The notes beneath the pieces were generated by a model. The model was not told where the DNA came from. It did no database searches and was given only the letters and a program-made list of their open reading frames with translations. DNA of 64,000 nucleotides, from positions 62,001 through 126,000 of the forward strand of contig JADDMT010000002.1 in assembly GCA_021401465.1 (NCBI GenBank), written 5' to 3'. A program made the translations under genes and the position numbers. Numbering within the stretch: position 1 is the first letter of the stretch; every line of letters starts with the position of its first letter. Positions 63,243-64,000 of the stretch are shown here, in pieces. The stretch is from Teratosphaeria epicoccoides (taxonomy: Eukaryota; Ascomycota; Dothideomycetes; Mycosphaerellales; Teratosphaeriaceae).

Positions 63243-64000
63243 TTCTTCTGCCAGGGCAAGCTGGACTACTTGAGCAAAAGAGAGTTACGGTTTACTTGAC
63301 CCTCGCGGACAATGCGATCTCGGGGGGAGAGGAATGCCACTGATATATTGCGAACAAACCTGAGATTGCATCTTGTTGCTTCACCCTCTCCGCGGCGTAC
63401 CCCCACGATCATGGCGGTGGCAGGCTGGTCAAGTGCGGACTGTCAGACGCTTCAAACGCGGCACTGTGAGACATGATCGAACCCAGTGAACCTGACCTCG
63501 GAAAGGGTTGTTTCAGCAGGACCACCCCAGTCAATGCAGCTGCGATGCTGCAGGAACGAGTCGCGATCGAGTTGGGAGCGTTCAGACAGCATTCTTGTTT
63601 GACGACTGTCTACCGAAAATGCCGTATAATGTCCACGCTCGATGCATGAACGGTTTCCGGTCCCTACGCCGGTTTCGATTCCAGACTGTGAACTACATTC
63701 GACTTCGTGCATGCGCGTACCTGTCGTGTCGGGCTACTGCCACCTCGCATGTGCAGCTGCCTGCTATCTAGACAGACAAACGGCTATTGGCAAAGGGGTG
63801 TGGCACTACGTGGGATGATGGGTAGATAGAATTTGAAGATAGAAACCTGGAAATTACCTGTATGTAAACGGTTGCGCGAGCCGGGTGCCTACCCTACCTC
63901 CCAGCACTGGATCGATGACGGCATTTCCGGGTGCCAGGATTCCCAGACTCTAATCTCAGTCAGATAGACAGCCAGGCGTAGGGACCGCCAATGATGCTTG
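63243..64000. other. Intergenic region at the right edge
   Basis: About 760 bp upstream of the disordered protein gene, with no supported gene on either strand. A promoter is expected close to 63243. Confidence 0.5.

Overview
The window looks like a gene-dense chromosome segment of a filamentous ascomycete (Pezizomycotina), most probably a Dothideomycete. The sequence shows genes at roughly 2-3 kb spacing on both strands, introns of about 50-70 nt with GTNNGY donors, CTRAC-like branch sites and YAG acceptors, and no bacterial operon structure. The class-level guess is inference. It rests on families I associate with these fungi: a DUF7587-type protein, 2EXR/F-box proteins, the fungal rhodopsin-domain receptor family and AsaB/CmcJ-type oxygenases.

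Layout. 1-8.3 kb is housekeeping: pyruvate kinase (cut by the left edge), a very small three-exon mitofissin (Atg44) gene, ribosomal protein uS17 (RPS11) and the kinetochore scaffold Spc7/KNL1. 8.3-12.7 kb has no gene I can support. 12.7-25.1 kb carries an IQ-motif protein, an AT-hook/EVE-domain nuclear protein, a long nuclear coiled-coil protein and a DUF7587-like protein. 25.3-34.9 kb has the tRNA exportin Los1, a four-span membrane protein, a basic-tail/coiled-coil protein and an AsaB-like oxygenase with an unusual coiled-coil tail. 35.2-41.1 kb is a divergent pair: an AAAP amino acid transporter and a secreted GH3 beta-glucosidase whose seven exons I could join in frame. 41.1-50.2 kb is mixed: a decayed F-box-like gene, a conserved protein of unknown function, a decayed coiled-coil gene, a GNAT acetyltransferase and a metallo-beta-lactamase-fold lactonase with several lesions. 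50.9-63.2 kb holds a 7TM fungal rhodopsin-family receptor, an EF-hand/ZZ membrane protein, a 2EXR protein, an F-box protein and a disordered protein with a C-terminal Cys-rich zinc-binding module.

How the genes relate. There is no biosynthetic cluster or mobile element that I can support. Functional themes are chromosome and nuclear biology (Spc7, AT-hook/EVE protein, coiled-coil AT-hook protein, possible augmin-like protein), RNA and translation (Los1, RPS11) and nutrient uptake or sensing (AAAP transporter, GH3 enzyme, receptor). Several neighbours share divergent promoters; the tightest is 247 bp between RPS11 and SPC7. Introns were placed by reading splice signals and reading frame by eye, so boundaries are predictions.
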